A DNA stretch of 32,036 nt from CAYUVH01 sp964448135 (GTDB lineage Bacteria; Verrucomicrobiota; Verrucomicrobiia; Limisphaerales; UBA8199): contig CAYUVH010000047.1 of NCBI GenBank assembly GCA_964448135.1, forward strand, positions 1-32,036. Direction: 5' to 3'. The first letter of the stretch is position 1, and every line of letters starts with the position of its first letter. A program made the translations under genes and the position numbers. Under the pieces are notes generated by a model. The model did not search any database, was not told the DNA's origin, and worked only from the letters and a program-made list of their open reading frames with translations. Positions 22,625 to 32,036 of the stretch are shown piece after piece.

Positions 22625-25600
22625 TCCTTCCGGAGTGGGATTTGCACCGCCTGTCGCGCTGAGAGAAAATAGAGCCAGCATTCTTTCACGGGCCGCTGGT
22701 AGATGCGAGAAAGCGCGGTCGCGTAGAGATTGATCTGGGGCTCGTATTCGCGGGCGCGCGCGGCGACTTGTTCTTCCGAAACGCGGTCAGTCTTGAAATC
22801 CACAATCAGGATTTCCTTCGGAGATATCAACGCGAGATCGGCTGATCCCTGCACGACCACGAAATCTGAATCCGAGTCGGATCCGGGTGGTGGTTCGCCG
22901 CTGAACCGGGCGAGTTCGGGCAGGGAGAGGCGGGCGGTGAATTCCAGCTCGCGGTGAACGTCGCTTGATTGCGAGAGGATGCGGTGGCCGAGGGGTGAGG
23001 CCCAAAAACCAGCGATGCCTTTGAGATCGAGCGCGGCGACTTCCTCCTCACTGAGCACTCCCGCTTCATGCAACCGCCGTGCTTCCTCGCGCAGCTCCTT
23101 CGCGGTGGAGACCTGATCCAGTGAACAATGCTGGAGGAAAAGGTGGTTGGCGGAGCCGGTGTCCAAAGCGGAAAGTCCGGCTTCGGCTGTGGGGGAAGGA
23201 CGGAAAATCGGCCGCTTCGTGGTCGGATTTTGAAAATTCGGCAGTGGCGTGGTTTCGCTCTCCAGGAGTTCCGCCGCGCGCCGACGAATGGCGGTGACCG
23301 AGACCTTGGCGGGCTGACGCGTGGCGGGGTCAAAGGGGTATTGCCAGCGTAGTTTCGTTTTCAACTCCGGGCCGAGTTTGGGCAGGGAGACCATAGGCGA
23401 GGGGAATGGCAGTTGCTCGTGCCGTTCCGTGGGGGCGGGCTCATCGGGGAAGATTTGCCAGTGAAAGAATTGGTGGCTGCCTTCGGTGACATCTTCCGCG
23501 ACCGGACCCGCGGCGCGCGCGAACCAGCGGCCCAGCCAGTCGCTGTAGCACCGGGCGGCGAGCAGTTCGGGCAGCGCGAAATCGGCCGGCTCACGCCAGA
23601 GGGTTGCGAAACGATTTTCGGAAACGCTCGCGCATAAGAAGAGCCGGTCGCGCGCGCGGGTCATGGCGACGTAAAGCAGGCGCATTTCCTCGGCGAGCAA
23701 TTCGCGGTGCTGGCGGCGGGTGGCCAGCCACACGGGGAGACTGGGGTAACGGCTGGCGGTGCCGGGCGGTTGGACGTGCGGGCACAAGGCGTAATCCTCG
23801 TCGAGCATGACGTCCTGGCGGAGGTCGGCTTCGTTGAACGGTTTGCTGAGATCGCCAACGGCGACGACGGGAAATTCCAGTCCCTTGCTTTGGTGGATGC
23901 TCATCAGTTGGACGGCGTCCTCCTCGATGACCGGCGCGGCGTCGGGTTCGGCGCCGGCATTTCGCTGGGCCTCGATGAACTTGAGATAGCGGAAAAGGCC
24001 CTGGCGCTGGAACTGATCGAATTGCTGCGCCAGGTTCAGCAGGCGTTGAACATTGGCCTGGCGCTGCCGGCCGCGCGGTTGCGTGAGCAGCCACTCGGCG
24101 TAATGCGTTTCGGCGAGCACATCCTCGAGGCAGCGTGAGAGCGAAGCCTGGCGGGCGAGGATCCGCCAGCGCGCGTGGCGCTCGAGAAACGCGGAGATGC
24201 GGGCATCCAAGCCGGCATCCTTGCCTGGGCGCGTCGGAGGTTCTTCCTGGTAGCGCACCAGCGCGGCCCAGAAACGGCCGGGCGCGGCCAGCCGGACCTC
24301 CGCCAGCTCCTCCAACGTCAGGCCAACCAATGGGCCGCGCAACACAGCCAGCAGCGGCAAATCCTGCAGCGGGTTGTCGAGCACCTGGAGCAAATTCAGG
24401 AGATCGGAGACTTCGAGGTTGTCGTAAAAAGCGCCGCGCGCGACGGACAACGGGATGCCGAGGCGATCGAATTGGATGGCGTAGCTTTCGGATTTTCCGC
24501 CAGGCGCACGAAGAAGGACCGCCATGTCTCGCCACTGGACCGGACGGAAGACTTTCTGTTGATTGTCCCAGACCGGTTGGGAGCGGTCCTTCATCTCCAA
24601 CAGACACTGCCCGATGCGGCGGGCTTCCTTGTCGGCCTCGGCGAGTTCGGCAAGGAGAGTTGTTTCCGAACTGTCGTCCGGTTCGGACTCCGCTTCGCTC
24701 TGCTTCAACTTGAGGCGGAGCAGCAATTCGACGCTCGGAACCGTGTCCGCGCTTGCGCCGAGGGGCTGGCGTTCCGCGGGTGCTCCGAAACGGAGCCGAG
24801 CGTCGTCGTCGTAGGGCAACCCGCCAAGCTCCTCGCGCATGACTTCGCCGAAAAAGGCGTTCACGAAATTCAGGATGTTTTCGCGGCTGCGAAAATTGTC
24901 GGTCAAGGGAATGACTGTCCCGCCGTCCTGCCGCCAGGCTTTCAAGTACTGTTGAAAGATGCGCGGGTCGGCGAGGCGAAAGCGGTAGATGCTTTGTTTT
25001 ACGTCGCCGACGAGAAAGCGGTTGGCGTCCGCGCCTTCGCGGCTGAGAGCGGCAATGATGCTGTCCTGGGCGGCGTTGATGTCCTGGTATTCGTCCACCA
25101 GCACGTGGCGAAACTTGCGGCGCCAGCTTTCTGCGACGGCGGAAGGCTTGCCGGTGGCCGGATCGCGCAGCAGGCGGAGGGCAAACTGTTCGAGGTCGTG
25201 GAAGTCGGCAACGGCCAGTTCGCGTTTGGCGTCAGCGAAGATCGCCGAGAACTCACGCGTGAGCTGGAGCAGGGCGGACATTTGCGGACGAACCCAGCCC
25301 CAATCTTCAGCGAGCGGATCCTTGCCCCCCGTGAGGGGAGCCAGCGAGGCAAGGAAGGTGGCGTCGCCCAGGAAGCGCCGTAGCGGATCGAGCCAGAGCT
25401 TCTTTTTGCCGTAGGGAACGTTTTCCGCGGCGGAAAGGATCGCGGTGATTGCGCTAGCCGCCTGGGCGCGGGAGAAATTGGGCCCGAGAGTTCGCAGAGC
25501 GTTGGCGCATTGAGCCGCCACGGCATTGTCAGGTGAAAGACCTCCGAAGCGGGGGAGGAAATCGTCCCGCCATTCGGTGATACCCTGCAAGAGCCATTGC

Positions 25601-26223
25601 TGCCAGCGGGCCGGGTCCTTTTGCCCGAAGTATTGGAGTTGGGCGCTGATCCAGTTTTCGGGATTGGGCAGCGTTTGGGTGTAATGGTAGATACGCAGGA
25701 TCAGCGCGCGAATGTTTTGCTCGCGCCCTCGGCCCTGGACGTGGACCAGTTCCTGCACCGCCTGCGCGTGTTCCTTCTCGCCGGAATAGTAATCTTCGAA
25801 CAGGCGATCCAAACTTTCCTGCGCGAGCAGGTGCGTTTCCTCCTCCGGCATGATGGCGACCTGGGGATCGAGTTCGAGCTCGTAGAAATGCTGGCGGACC
25901 AGTTGGAAACAAAGGCTGTGCAGGGTGCCGATGTTGGCCGTTTCGAAAAGAGCGAGTTGCTCCTGCCAGCGGGGGTCGGCGGGATGGTCCGCGCTCTCGG
26001 CCATCAGGCGCAGGCGCAGGCGCTGGCGCATTTCGGCGGCGGCTTTCTCGGTAAAAGTGACCAGGAGCAACTCGTCCAGCGAGGCGGGCGGATTTCCGGA
26101 GCGCAGGTTCTGCAAAGTGCGCTCGACCAGAGTGCTGGTCTTGCCCGTGCCGGCGCCGGCCACGAGCAGGACGTTGCCGTGCGCGGAGACGGCCTGGGAT
26201 TGCTGGGCGGTGAGCGTGCTCAT
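22621..26223 (-). CDS. addA: ATP-dependent helicase/nuclease subunit AddA
   Basis: 1200-residue UvrD-type superfamily 1 helicase with a C-terminal nuclease; with AddB it processes double-strand breaks for recombination. Walker A is AGAGTGKT (residues 22-29), followed by LLLVTFTEKAAAEMRQRL, LVDEYQDINAAQ (motif II), VGDVKQSIYRFRLADP (motif III), DNFRSRENIL (motif IV), LMSIHQSKGLEFPVV (motif V) and LYVAMTRARDRLFL (motif VI). The C-terminal PD-(D/E)XK nuclease shows GSADLALI, ILIVDFKTDR and the QxxxY-type YEPQINLYATAL. Length matches the AddA family. The start ATG at 26223 overlaps the addB stop (ATGA), so it is coupled to the upstream gene. Sequence is intact, with no missing motif seen. Confidence 0.92.
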   Translation of the reverse strand: MSTLTAQQSQAVSAHGNVLLVAGAGTGKTSTLVERTLQNLRSGNPPASLDELLLVTFTEKAAAEMRQRLRLRLMAESADHPADPRWQEQLALFETANIGTLHSLCFQLVRQHFYELELDPQVAIMPEEETHLLAQESLDRLFEDYYSGEKEHAQAVQELVHVQGRGREQNIRALILRIYHYTQTLPNPENWISAQLQYFGQKDPARWQQWLLQGITEWRDDFLPRFGGLSPDNAVAAQCANALRTLGPNFSRAQAASAITAILSAAENVPYGKKKLWLDPLRRFLGDATFLASLAPLTGGKDPLAEDWGWVRPQMSALLQLTREFSAIFADAKRELAVADFHDLEQFALRLLRDPATGKPSAVAESWRRKFRHVLVDEYQDINAAQDSIIAALSREGADANRFLVGDVKQSIYRFRLADPRIFQQYLKAWRQDGGTVIPLTDNFRSRENILNFVNAFFGEVMREELGGLPYDDDARLRFGAPAERQPLGASADTVPSVELLLRLKLKQSEAESEPDDSSETTLLAELAEADKEARRIGQCLLEMKDRSQPVWDNQQKVFRPVQWRDMAVLLRAPGGKSESYAIQFDRLGIPLSVARGAFYDNLEVSDLLNLLQVLDNPLQDLPLLAVLRGPLVGLTLEELAEVRLAAPGRFWAALVRYQEEPPTRPGKDAGLDARISAFLERHARWRILARQASLSRCLEDVLAETHYAEWLLTQPRGRQRQANVQRLLNLAQQFDQFQRQGLFRYLKFIEAQRNAGAEPDAAPVIEEDAVQLMSIHQSKGLEFPVVAVGDLSKPFNEADLRQDVMLDEDYALCPHVQPPGTASRYPSLPVWLATRRQHRELLAEEMRLLYVAMTRARDRLFLCASVSENRFATLWREPADFALPELLAARCYSDWLGRWFARAAGPVAEDVTEGSHQFFHWQIFPDEPAPTERHEQLPFPSPMVSLPKLGPELKTKLRWQYPFDPATRQPAKVSVTAIRRRAAELLESETTPLPNFQNPTTKRPIFRPSPTAEAGLSALDTGSANHLFLQHCSLDQVSTAKELREEARRLHEAGVLSEEEVAALDLKGIAGFWASPLGHRILSQSSDVHRELEFTARLSLPELARFSGEPPPGSDSDSDFVVVQGSADLALISPKEILIVDFKTDRVSEEQVAARAREYEPQINLYATALSRIYQRPVKECWLYFLSARQAVQIPLRKD

Positions 26224-29200
26224 GATTCGCGCGGGTCGGGCAGGCCGCGATACTGGTGTGTCCAGGGATCAATCCGGCAGATAGCGCGATAGTCGCAACG
26301 GTCGCAGGCAGTTTCGTTGCCCCGGCGATAAGGGTCCACTTCGACGTGGCCGTCGTAGATTCGCGTTCCGATGGTGCGCAACGTTTCCTCCACACCGCTC
26401 AGGAGCGCGGCGAACTCGGCGGCGGGCAGGAGTTCGTCCGAGTTCGCGTAAGGCTGGCCGTCCTTTTTGAGGCGGTATTTGAATTGGTCGCCGGCGGTGG
26501 CGTCCTTGCGGCTGTCGAGCAGCGACAGGACCTGATGATCGAAGCGCCCGCTGTGCTGGTAGGCGCTCTTGCGATCGTCCTCGGCGTTGTCAAAGGCGGC
26601 GCGGCGGTGCGCGTGACGGTTGGTCGCGCCGCGCAGGTTGACGTAGAAAACCCCCGCGGGAACCAGTCGCGAGCGTCCGAACACCGATTCCGGCGTCGGC
26701 CAGCGCCGCAGCACCGCGAGGTAGGCCAGCAACTGGAGTTGCAGGCCGCTGGCGATGAGGACACGGTCCAGTTTCTTGCGGCTGGATTTGTAATCCACGA
26801 CGACGCAATACGCCGCTTCCGGATCGGACCCGGCACCCAGGTCGACCCGATCGATGCGCCCGCGCAAGGCGAGTTTGTGGCCTTGCGGCAGGTCCACCTC
26901 GAGCGCCGGATATTCCGGCCGGTCGCCGAAGGGCAGTTCCACCTGAACGGGATCGAAAAGATACTGGCCGCGCATCCAGCCGATGAGCACTTCGATGAAA
27001 TCCTCCAGCAACGCGGTAAGAACGCGGGCCATGAAGCGGGTCTGCTCGCTGCTGTTGAGGAGGCCTTCCCGATAGCTCGCGACGAATCCGCGCGCGATCT
27101 TGCCGATGCGCTCGCGGCCTTGTTGGGGAGTCAGGTCGCGCCAACGTTTGTTTTCGCGGCGAAGTTCCTCGTGAAAAAACGCCAGCACATCGTGTTGGAA
27201 GCTGCCCTGTTCGCGGGCGTCGAGTTCGAAGACACGGCGCTCTTCGCCGCGCAAACCGGAATGAACAAAGAATTTGAACGGGCACGCGGCGAATTCCTCC
27301 AGCCGGCTGACCGACGAGCGAAGGACGGCACCGTACAGGCGCTCGGTGAGAGTGGCGGGGATGGTTTCAGCCATGTCCGGCGGCTGAAAACGCCTTACAC
27401 CGGCGAGCATTTCGGAGAGCGCCGGGAGGGCGGCCAGTTCGCGCCAGGCCGGGGACAACTCCTCGATTTCGACGCCCCCGGCTGCAGCCCCCAGGAGAGG
27501 AATGACCAGTTCGCTGGAATGTTCCAGTTGCTCCGCGTCCGGATGCGAATCGGGATGTTCCGGGTTGAGTTCCGGAAACAGCGCGGCGATCCGCGCGAGG
27601 TAGGGCGAGGCATTGAGGAGCGTGCCTTCCATGTCCTGGGCGGCGGCGGTGAGGAAGAGCCGTTCGCGGGCGCGGGTGCAAACTTGGTAGCCGAAAAAGC
27701 GTTCGCGGGCCAGTTGCTCGCGCGCGGAAAGGCCGAGGGTCACGTTTCGCTTTTGCAGCTCCGTGCGGTCAGTTTCGGTGAGCAGGACTCCGCCATCGGG
27801 TTTTGCCGGGAACACTCCCTCATTCATTCCAAGAATGATGGCGAGGCGGGTGTCGGGATTTCGGGAGCGATCGATCTGTCCAAACACCACCTGGTCCAGC
27901 GAGGGGGGAATGATGCCGACCGTCAGGTTGCCAAGCCCCGCTTCCAGAATCGGCAGCCAGTCGCGCAACGGCAGCGGCTCCGCGGGGAAGGCGAGCTCGA
28001 CGTTGGCGAGCCAAGCGTTCATTTGCTCCCAGACGGTGGCGTGGGCGGCGCCGGAGATGGGACCGGAGTTGCCGGGATCGGCCTGCGCGGCCCATTCTTC
28101 GAGCCGCTCGCCAGCTCCCAACGTCAGCCAGAAGTGGCGCAGAGCCGCCGAGAGTTGCGGTCCGCTGCAACGGCGCTTCGTGCCGCCGAGATCAATGGCC
28201 AGTTTCTCGAAAGGCGCGACGAGCCGGCGGCGGAGGCGCTCAAGGCGCTCCTGCAATTCCTCCTGCCGTTGCTGTTCCGCCTCGGGGCGTGTGCTGTCGA
28301 CGAGGTTGAGCGGTTTAAGCCAGGCGCCGCCCCGCCAGCCGCGGGCCAGGGCTTCGTTCTCCAATTCATCAATATCCTTTTCATCGCGGGCGACGAGTCC
28401 GGTTTTTAACGCGGCAAACCAATCCTCGTGCTTCCAGCCGAGTGCCAGCGTGCGCAACGCGTTGCGCGTCAGTTCCGCGAGCGGGTGGTGCGACATGGAT
28501 TCGCGACGGTCCACGAACAGCGGAATCCGGTAGCGGTTGAAGACGCGTTGGATGACGGGGTAATAGGATTCCAAATCACGAACGAGCAGGCTGACCTCAC
28601 GATAGCGGCCGCCGGATCGCGTGAAGCGGACGATCTCGCGGGCGGCGAGGCGGGCCTCCTGTGCGGGGTCGGTGCAGAGCGCGATTCGCAAGTGCGCGGC
28701 GATCTTTTCCGACGCGGCTTTGGGGCCGGCGGCCGGGTTGGCATCGTTCCAATGAGTCTCCAGGCGGCGGAGAACCGGATTGTCCGCGAAGCGGCCGACT
28801 TTGGCTGAGCGTGGCAATTCCTCGATCTGCAGTTCGACCTCCGGGCGGCGCAGCAGGCGGTCGTGAATATCGGAGAACATCCGGTTCGCGAGCGACCAGG
28901 AGGAAAGCCAGGAAGCTGACTTGGCCGGCACGCGGTCCAGACACAGCGTCATGGTTGCGGCGCGGCAATAGGGCAGCAGCGCGGTGAGCAGGTCCAATTC
29001 CTGGGAAGTCCATTCGATGAAGCCGTCCACCCAGAGCGCGCCGATTTCGAGTCCGAGCGGCTCGCGGGCCTTGTCCAACAGCAATTCCGTCGCGGCGGCC
29101 ATCCGGCTGTTCGCGTCCTGCAATTCATGGTCGGAAAGCCATTCGAGGTAGGCGGAGTAGAGCTCCGCCAGGTCTTCGAGCTTTGCGGTCAGGCCGGGAC

Positions 29201-29648
29201 TGCCGGCGACGTTGCCGCCGAGGGCGCGGAGGGCGTCCGGGGTGAGCTGGCGTCGTTGGATGTCGTGGAGGACGGAGCTCAGCTCCTGGGCGAAGCCGGT
29301 GAGCCGCGAACTGGCGCGAAAGAGTTTGAGATTCGATCGCCGGGTGGTGAGCAGGCTGCGCAGCACCATGAGGCGCCCCTCATCGTCGAGCATCTCGGGC
29401 GGGGTGGATTGCAACTGGTCGAAAATGAAATGCGACAGGCGTTCGAAGGAGAGGATATGGAGGCGGGTAAAGCCGGCAATGCGTGGGTCGGCGAGGACGT
29501 GGCGTTCCCATTCGTAAGTGGATTGCCTGGGCGCGACGAGAACGAGCGGCGGACCCGAGGGCGAGCGGGCCAGCTCCTCCCGGATTTCCGTCTGGCACCG
29601 GAAGGTTTTGCCGGAGCCGGCGGGTCCGAGGAGCAAGCGTGTTCGCAC
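26220..29648 (-). CDS. addB: AddB-like nuclease subunit of the AddAB complex
   Basis: 1142 residues. Degenerate helicase N-terminus with Walker A GPAGSGKT (residues 8-15) and VAPRQSTYEWERHVL, as expected for AddB. The C-terminal nuclease has CVVVDYKSSRKKLD followed by LQLQLLAYLAVL. The iron-sulphur cysteines are present: CPFKFF in FAACPFKFFVHSGL, and CDRCDYRAIC (spacing CxxCxxxxxC) near the end, matching the four-cysteine staple of AddB nucleases. The start is GTG at 29648 (MRTRLLLGP). It is the first gene of the addBA operon and overlaps addA by 4 nt. This is the two-subunit system used in place of RecBCD. Confidence 0.9.
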   Translation of the reverse strand: MRTRLLLGPAGSGKTFRCQTEIREELARSPSGPPLVLVAPRQSTYEWERHVLADPRIAGFTRLHILSFERLSHFIFDQLQSTPPEMLDDEGRLMVLRSLLTTRRSNLKLFRASSRLTGFAQELSSVLHDIQRRQLTPDALRALGGNVAGSPGLTAKLEDLAELYSAYLEWLSDHELQDANSRMAAATELLLDKAREPLGLEIGALWVDGFIEWTSQELDLLTALLPYCRAATMTLCLDRVPAKSASWLSSWSLANRMFSDIHDRLLRRPEVELQIEELPRSAKVGRFADNPVLRRLETHWNDANPAAGPKAASEKIAAHLRIALCTDPAQEARLAAREIVRFTRSGGRYREVSLLVRDLESYYPVIQRVFNRYRIPLFVDRRESMSHHPLAELTRNALRTLALGWKHEDWFAALKTGLVARDEKDIDELENEALARGWRGGAWLKPLNLVDSTRPEAEQQRQEELQERLERLRRRLVAPFEKLAIDLGGTKRRCSGPQLSAALRHFWLTLGAGERLEEWAAQADPGNSGPISGAAHATVWEQMNAWLANVELAFPAEPLPLRDWLPILEAGLGNLTVGIIPPSLDQVVFGQIDRSRNPDTRLAIILGMNEGVFPAKPDGGVLLTETDRTELQKRNVTLGLSAREQLARERFFGYQVCTRARERLFLTAAAQDMEGTLLNASPYLARIAALFPELNPEHPDSHPDAEQLEHSSELVIPLLGAAAGGVEIEELSPAWRELAALPALSEMLAGVRRFQPPDMAETIPATLTERLYGAVLRSSVSRLEEFAACPFKFFVHSGLRGEERRVFELDAREQGSFQHDVLAFFHEELRRENKRWRDLTPQQGRERIGKIARGFVASYREGLLNSSEQTRFMARVLTALLEDFIEVLIGWMRGQYLFDPVQVELPFGDRPEYPALEVDLPQGHKLALRGRIDRVDLGAGSDPEAAYCVVVDYKSSRKKLDRVLIASGLQLQLLAYLAVLRRWPTPESVFGRSRLVPAGVFYVNLRGATNRHAHRRAAFDNAEDDRKSAYQHSGRFDHQVLSLLDSRKDATAGDQFKYRLKKDGQPYANSDELLPAAEFAALLSGVEETLRTIGTRIYDGHVEVDPYRRGNETACDRCDYRAICRIDPWTHQYRGLPDPRES

Positions 29649-29719
29649 GTCGAATTTTGGCCGAAGAAGAAAATCGGCAAAAGGGAATTATTGCGGCTCA
29701 GGAGGAAACCTCGTCTGCC

Positions 29720-29744
29720 GGCCCTCTCCTCCAGAAGAAGAGAG
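29720..29744 (-). terminator. Possible terminator between the hydrolase gene and addB
   Basis: CCCTCTC (29720-29726) and GAGAGGG (29738-29744) form a 7-bp stem with an 11-nt loop, downstream of the lipoprotein hydrolase gene on the minus strand and about 70 nt before the addB start. No T-run is visible, so it could equally be a dispersed purine-rich repeat. Confidence 0.3.
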
Positions 29745-29833
29745 GGAGGGCGTTTGGCTGGTTCGGATTTGAAGCACGATGTGGCGCGGTGGCTTGAGGT
29801 AGTAGGAAAGAGTGAGCCTCGTCACCTCGGCTG

Positions 29834-31774
29834 CTACGGAGAGAGGCCAGGTTTGGCGGTCACTGTCGGCGCGGCGTGGGCGGCATCGATCGTTGCGATG
29901 TGTTCCAGCAGGACGCGGCGGACTTCTTCAATCGTCTCCGGCCTGCCCTGGCAGGAATGGTTGCTGTGCACGATGAGCTCGGATTTGGCGTAATCCAGAT
30001 GCGCACTGGAGTAAGCAACCACGCCGTCGCGGCCGGCGGGCGGTTGGTCATCGCCGTTGATGGGAATGATCGAGTAGCAGGCTACCGGGTTGGTGACGCA
30101 GCAATTCGCCAGCGCTAGCAGAAAGGGATTTTCCGGCGACATGCCATCGAGGCTGGAGGGTATGGTGCCGCGTGTTGCAAAGGGCTGGTGGACGATGCCG
30201 CCGAGCTGGAGCAGGGACTTGGAAGTCTGCACCACGCCGTCCGGAAAGGAGATCAAGTAGGACACGAGGCTGCGCACAAACGAGGTGGACATGTAGCTGC
30301 CGCGGTGTGGCGTCGCAATAAAGACGACCGCCTTGACGAATGGCAGGGGGGCGAAGAAGAACGCGGCCTGCAATTCCTTGCGCTCCTTGTCGCTGAGTTT
30401 TACCTGGTCGAAGGGTTTGTCGCAGGCGGTGCACCAAAGGGCGTCGCGGGTGTCGGTGACAGCGAGTTTTGCCAGCAGGCCGCCCTGGCTATGGCCAACG
30501 AGGACCATTTGCTGCATCGCGGGATCCTGGCCTTTGGGATCGTAGCGTTGGACGGCGTCGCTCAGGGCGGTGCGGAAATTGGCGGCGGAATAGGCGATGG
30601 GATTTCCGGAGTTGTAGATGTAGTACCAGAATTCACAGCGTTGGCGCAGGATGCGGTCGGCGCTTAGGGTGTTCATCATCTCGACCCACCAGACCGGACT
30701 GCTGAAAGTCCCGTGAACAAAAACCACCGGAATCTTGCCAGGGAGGTGAGGCTCGGTGTTGTAGATGCCGCTTTTGACGCGCTCGAGCGGATTGAGAAAT
30801 TGTTGGAAGCCGAGGTTCCAGACCCTGGAATCGTTGAGCGAATAAGCCAGTGGCGTGCTCAGGTCCGCTTCGAGCGGGATTTTCTTTTCGTTGACGGTCA
30901 CCTCCTGGGTGACGTGCGGCGAATAAAGTTCGAGCGACAATTTCGCCGTGCCGTTGGTCAGCGATGAGAGGCTGCCATCGAAACGGCCGAAGACCGTCCC
31001 GGGCACCGTCCCTTGAAGCTGCGAGGAATGTTTGCGGCCGAACACGCAAATCAGCGGCGCCCCAAGGCCGGACTCGTGATTTCGCACGGAGATGCCGCGA
31101 ATCCAATATTCCGACGACGGCAGGATTTCGTAAAATTGCGTCAGCGGCCAGGGAAAGGCGGACGCATCCACGCTTACTTTGACGTCACCCAACGGCAGGT
31201 TGCGCGTTCCGTCGGCCAGGCGCACGAGACGGTTGGTATCGCTAAACGAGGTCAGGCCGAGCGCGAGGCCGCGGTTGTAAAATTCACACGCCTCGCGAAA
31301 GCTGCGGCGATAGGGATCCGGCAGCGGATCAGTGCCCGGGCCGAAGAGATACATCCAGGCAAAGATCGCGGAACTCAGGTAGAAATCGGGAGCCAGGCGG
31401 CGTTCCCGGTGCATTGTGCTGCGACGCATTTGATCGGCGCGGAGCGAATACAGTTCGGCCAGGGCGAAAAGGACATCGCGTCGGTCGTCGTTTGCGGCCC
31501 GTTTTTGAAGGGACTTCAGCGCCTCGTCCGGGCGTCTGGCATATTCCTCCGAAAGGCCATGGCGGTAGACGACGCTCAGCGAACCACCGCTGGCCGTCGA
31601 ACTATTCAATGCGCTACGTTCGCGTTGCCTGTAAGCCGAGACCGGCGACACGCGATCAGTTCCGACGGGCGTGGTGCATCCGGAGAGACAGAGCGCCGCC
31701 AATAAAACCAGCAGTCCGGCGACCCGGCGCGCGCTGGCTGATGAAATCCCGGGAACGTGGATGATCAGCGCCAT
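29834..31774 (-). CDS. Lipoprotein alpha/beta hydrolase (lipase/esterase-like)
   Basis: 646 residues. A type II signal peptide ends in the lipobox LSGC with Cys33, so the protein is a lipoprotein. Residues about 34-330 are a non-catalytic region of unknown fold (possibly helical repeats at 80-160). The hydrolase domain starts with IPVVFVHGTFSSPVWWVEM, contains the nucleophile elbow GHSQGG with Ser429, and continues with FIATPHRGS, a motif typical of lipases and PGAP1-like esterases. Likely catalytic Asp and His lie in the C-terminal part (GDDQPPAGRDGVV and IVHSNHSCQG). The substrate is unknown; lipid or ester-linked glycan are both possible. ATG at 31774 follows GAAAGGG. A conserved repeat element lies about 75 nt upstream. 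Confidence 0.8.
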   Translation of the reverse strand: MALIIHVPGISSASARRVAGLLVLLAALCLSGCTTPVGTDRVSPVSAYRQRERSALNSSTASGGSLSVVYRHGLSEEYARRPDEALKSLQKRAANDDRRDVLFALAELYSLRADQMRRSTMHRERRLAPDFYLSSAIFAWMYLFGPGTDPLPDPYRRSFREACEFYNRGLALGLTSFSDTNRLVRLADGTRNLPLGDVKVSVDASAFPWPLTQFYEILPSSEYWIRGISVRNHESGLGAPLICVFGRKHSSQLQGTVPGTVFGRFDGSLSSLTNGTAKLSLELYSPHVTQEVTVNEKKIPLEADLSTPLAYSLNDSRVWNLGFQQFLNPLERVKSGIYNTEPHLPGKIPVVFVHGTFSSPVWWVEMMNTLSADRILRQRCEFWYYIYNSGNPIAYSAANFRTALSDAVQRYDPKGQDPAMQQMVLVGHSQGGLLAKLAVTDTRDALWCTACDKPFDQVKLSDKERKELQAAFFFAPLPFVKAVVFIATPHRGSYMSTSFVRSLVSYLISFPDGVVQTSKSLLQLGGIVHQPFATRGTIPSSLDGMSPENPFLLALANCCVTNPVACYSIIPINGDDQPPAGRDGVVAYSSAHLDYAKSELIVHSNHSCQGRPETIEEVRRVLLEHIATIDAAHAAPTVTAKPGLSP

Positions 31775-31786
31775 ACCCTTTCAACG

Positions 31787-32032
31787 CTAAATAACCTTTC
31801 GCAGAATACAGCCCTGCTTACAAGCGATTCGCGACGTGGGGCGGCACATGGGGCGCATCTGAATTTCCTGCAGGGCATCGCCCGTGAGCAAATAGCGCAC
31901 GCGGGCACCCATGCTTTCCGCCCGGGTACGGCACGGACGGGATTTTCGCAGCCCCGGGGACGATACCGTTCGATCGGGATGGGAGATTGGTTGGGGAGCA
32001 GTAATGGGGCCCCCTTTTTTCAACTTGGACAT
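31787..32032 (-). repeat. Conserved peptide-like element, copy B, at the right edge
   Basis: A minus-strand frame from ATG 32032 to 31787 (81 residues) contains ARVRYLLTGDALQEIQMRP at 31906-31850, the counterpart of copy A at 20418-20362. The preceding RTRAESMG matches RIRAERRG in copy A, and GGPITAP matches RGPLLP. Copy B holds about 60 nt more between the TACGGCAC block and the GGGGCCCC end. The stretch is open to the edge, so whether it is a complete small gene cannot be seen. It lies upstream of the lipoprotein hydrolase gene in the same orientation as copy A has to dnaG. Confidence 0.5.
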
Positions 32033-32036
32033 ACTA

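Noticed and set aside
26256..28409. Long plus-strand open frame (717 codons) opposite addB
   Set aside because: Antisense to AddB, which has intact Walker, nuclease and iron-sulphur motifs; the frame has no recognisable domains.

Overview
The window looks like a chromosomal segment of a Verrucomicrobiota bacterium, probably of the Limisphaerales/Pedosphaera type. This is inferred from several things: secreted glycoside hydrolases with Thr/Asn-rich linkers, TSP3-like Ca-binding repeats and a short C-terminal domain of a kind I associate with this phylum; a planctomycete-type (PSCyt1) cytochrome c; several GTG starts with weak Shine-Dalgarno sites; and many families of short dispersed repeats between genes. 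No rRNA or taxonomic marker beyond DnaG is present, so this placement is an inference.

Layout. 1-3675 (minus strand): the start of a membrane protein that runs off the left edge, then two tandem paralogous Tat-exported GH10-like endo-glycanases separated by a repeat-rich gap. 3818-4710: a 3-methyladenine DNA glycosylase tail-to-tail with a small exported protein. 4931-8152: a large secreted GH2 beta-galactosidase. 8212-8368: tRNA-Ser(GCT) with its own sigma70-type promoter. 8424-14787: a regulated cassette made of an ECF sigma factor, a FecR-type anti-sigma factor fused to a large extracytoplasmic domain, and two modular GH26-like mannanase paralogues. The same promoter-like element (GTAACA-N13-GCGCTAT) lies just before the sigma gene and just before the second GH26 gene. 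14865-15942: two small unknown genes, one with a zinc ribbon.

16044-17790 looks like a foreign or decaying element: a perfect 12-bp hairpin, a DUF3631 P-loop ATPase gene broken by one extra C in a C6 run, an iteron-like array of GTTACGGGT and a REP-like GGGGCTGTCCCC. An 11-bp sequence occurs inverted at the two ends. 17866-21672: PSCyt1 cytochrome c, DnaG primase (minus), then a Sco1/SenC copper chaperone coupled to a DUF420 membrane protein. 21737-29648: a membrane-anchored GrpE-like protein facing the AddA/AddB helicase-nuclease operon. 29834-31774: a lipoprotein alpha/beta hydrolase.

The accessory theme is breakdown of plant hemicellulose (xylan-like, galactoside and mannan-like substrates) by exported enzymes, with an envelope-sensing sigma/anti-sigma pair probably controlling the GH26 part. 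The housekeeping theme is DNA repair and replication (AddAB, DnaG, glycosylase). The most unusual items are the shared ECF promoter element, the GH26 paralogue whose catalytic nucleophile Glu is replaced by Gln, the FecR-sensor fusion, the iteron array beside the broken DUF3631 gene, and a conserved peptide-like element (RVRYxLxGxAxQEIxMRP) found upstream of two unrelated genes.
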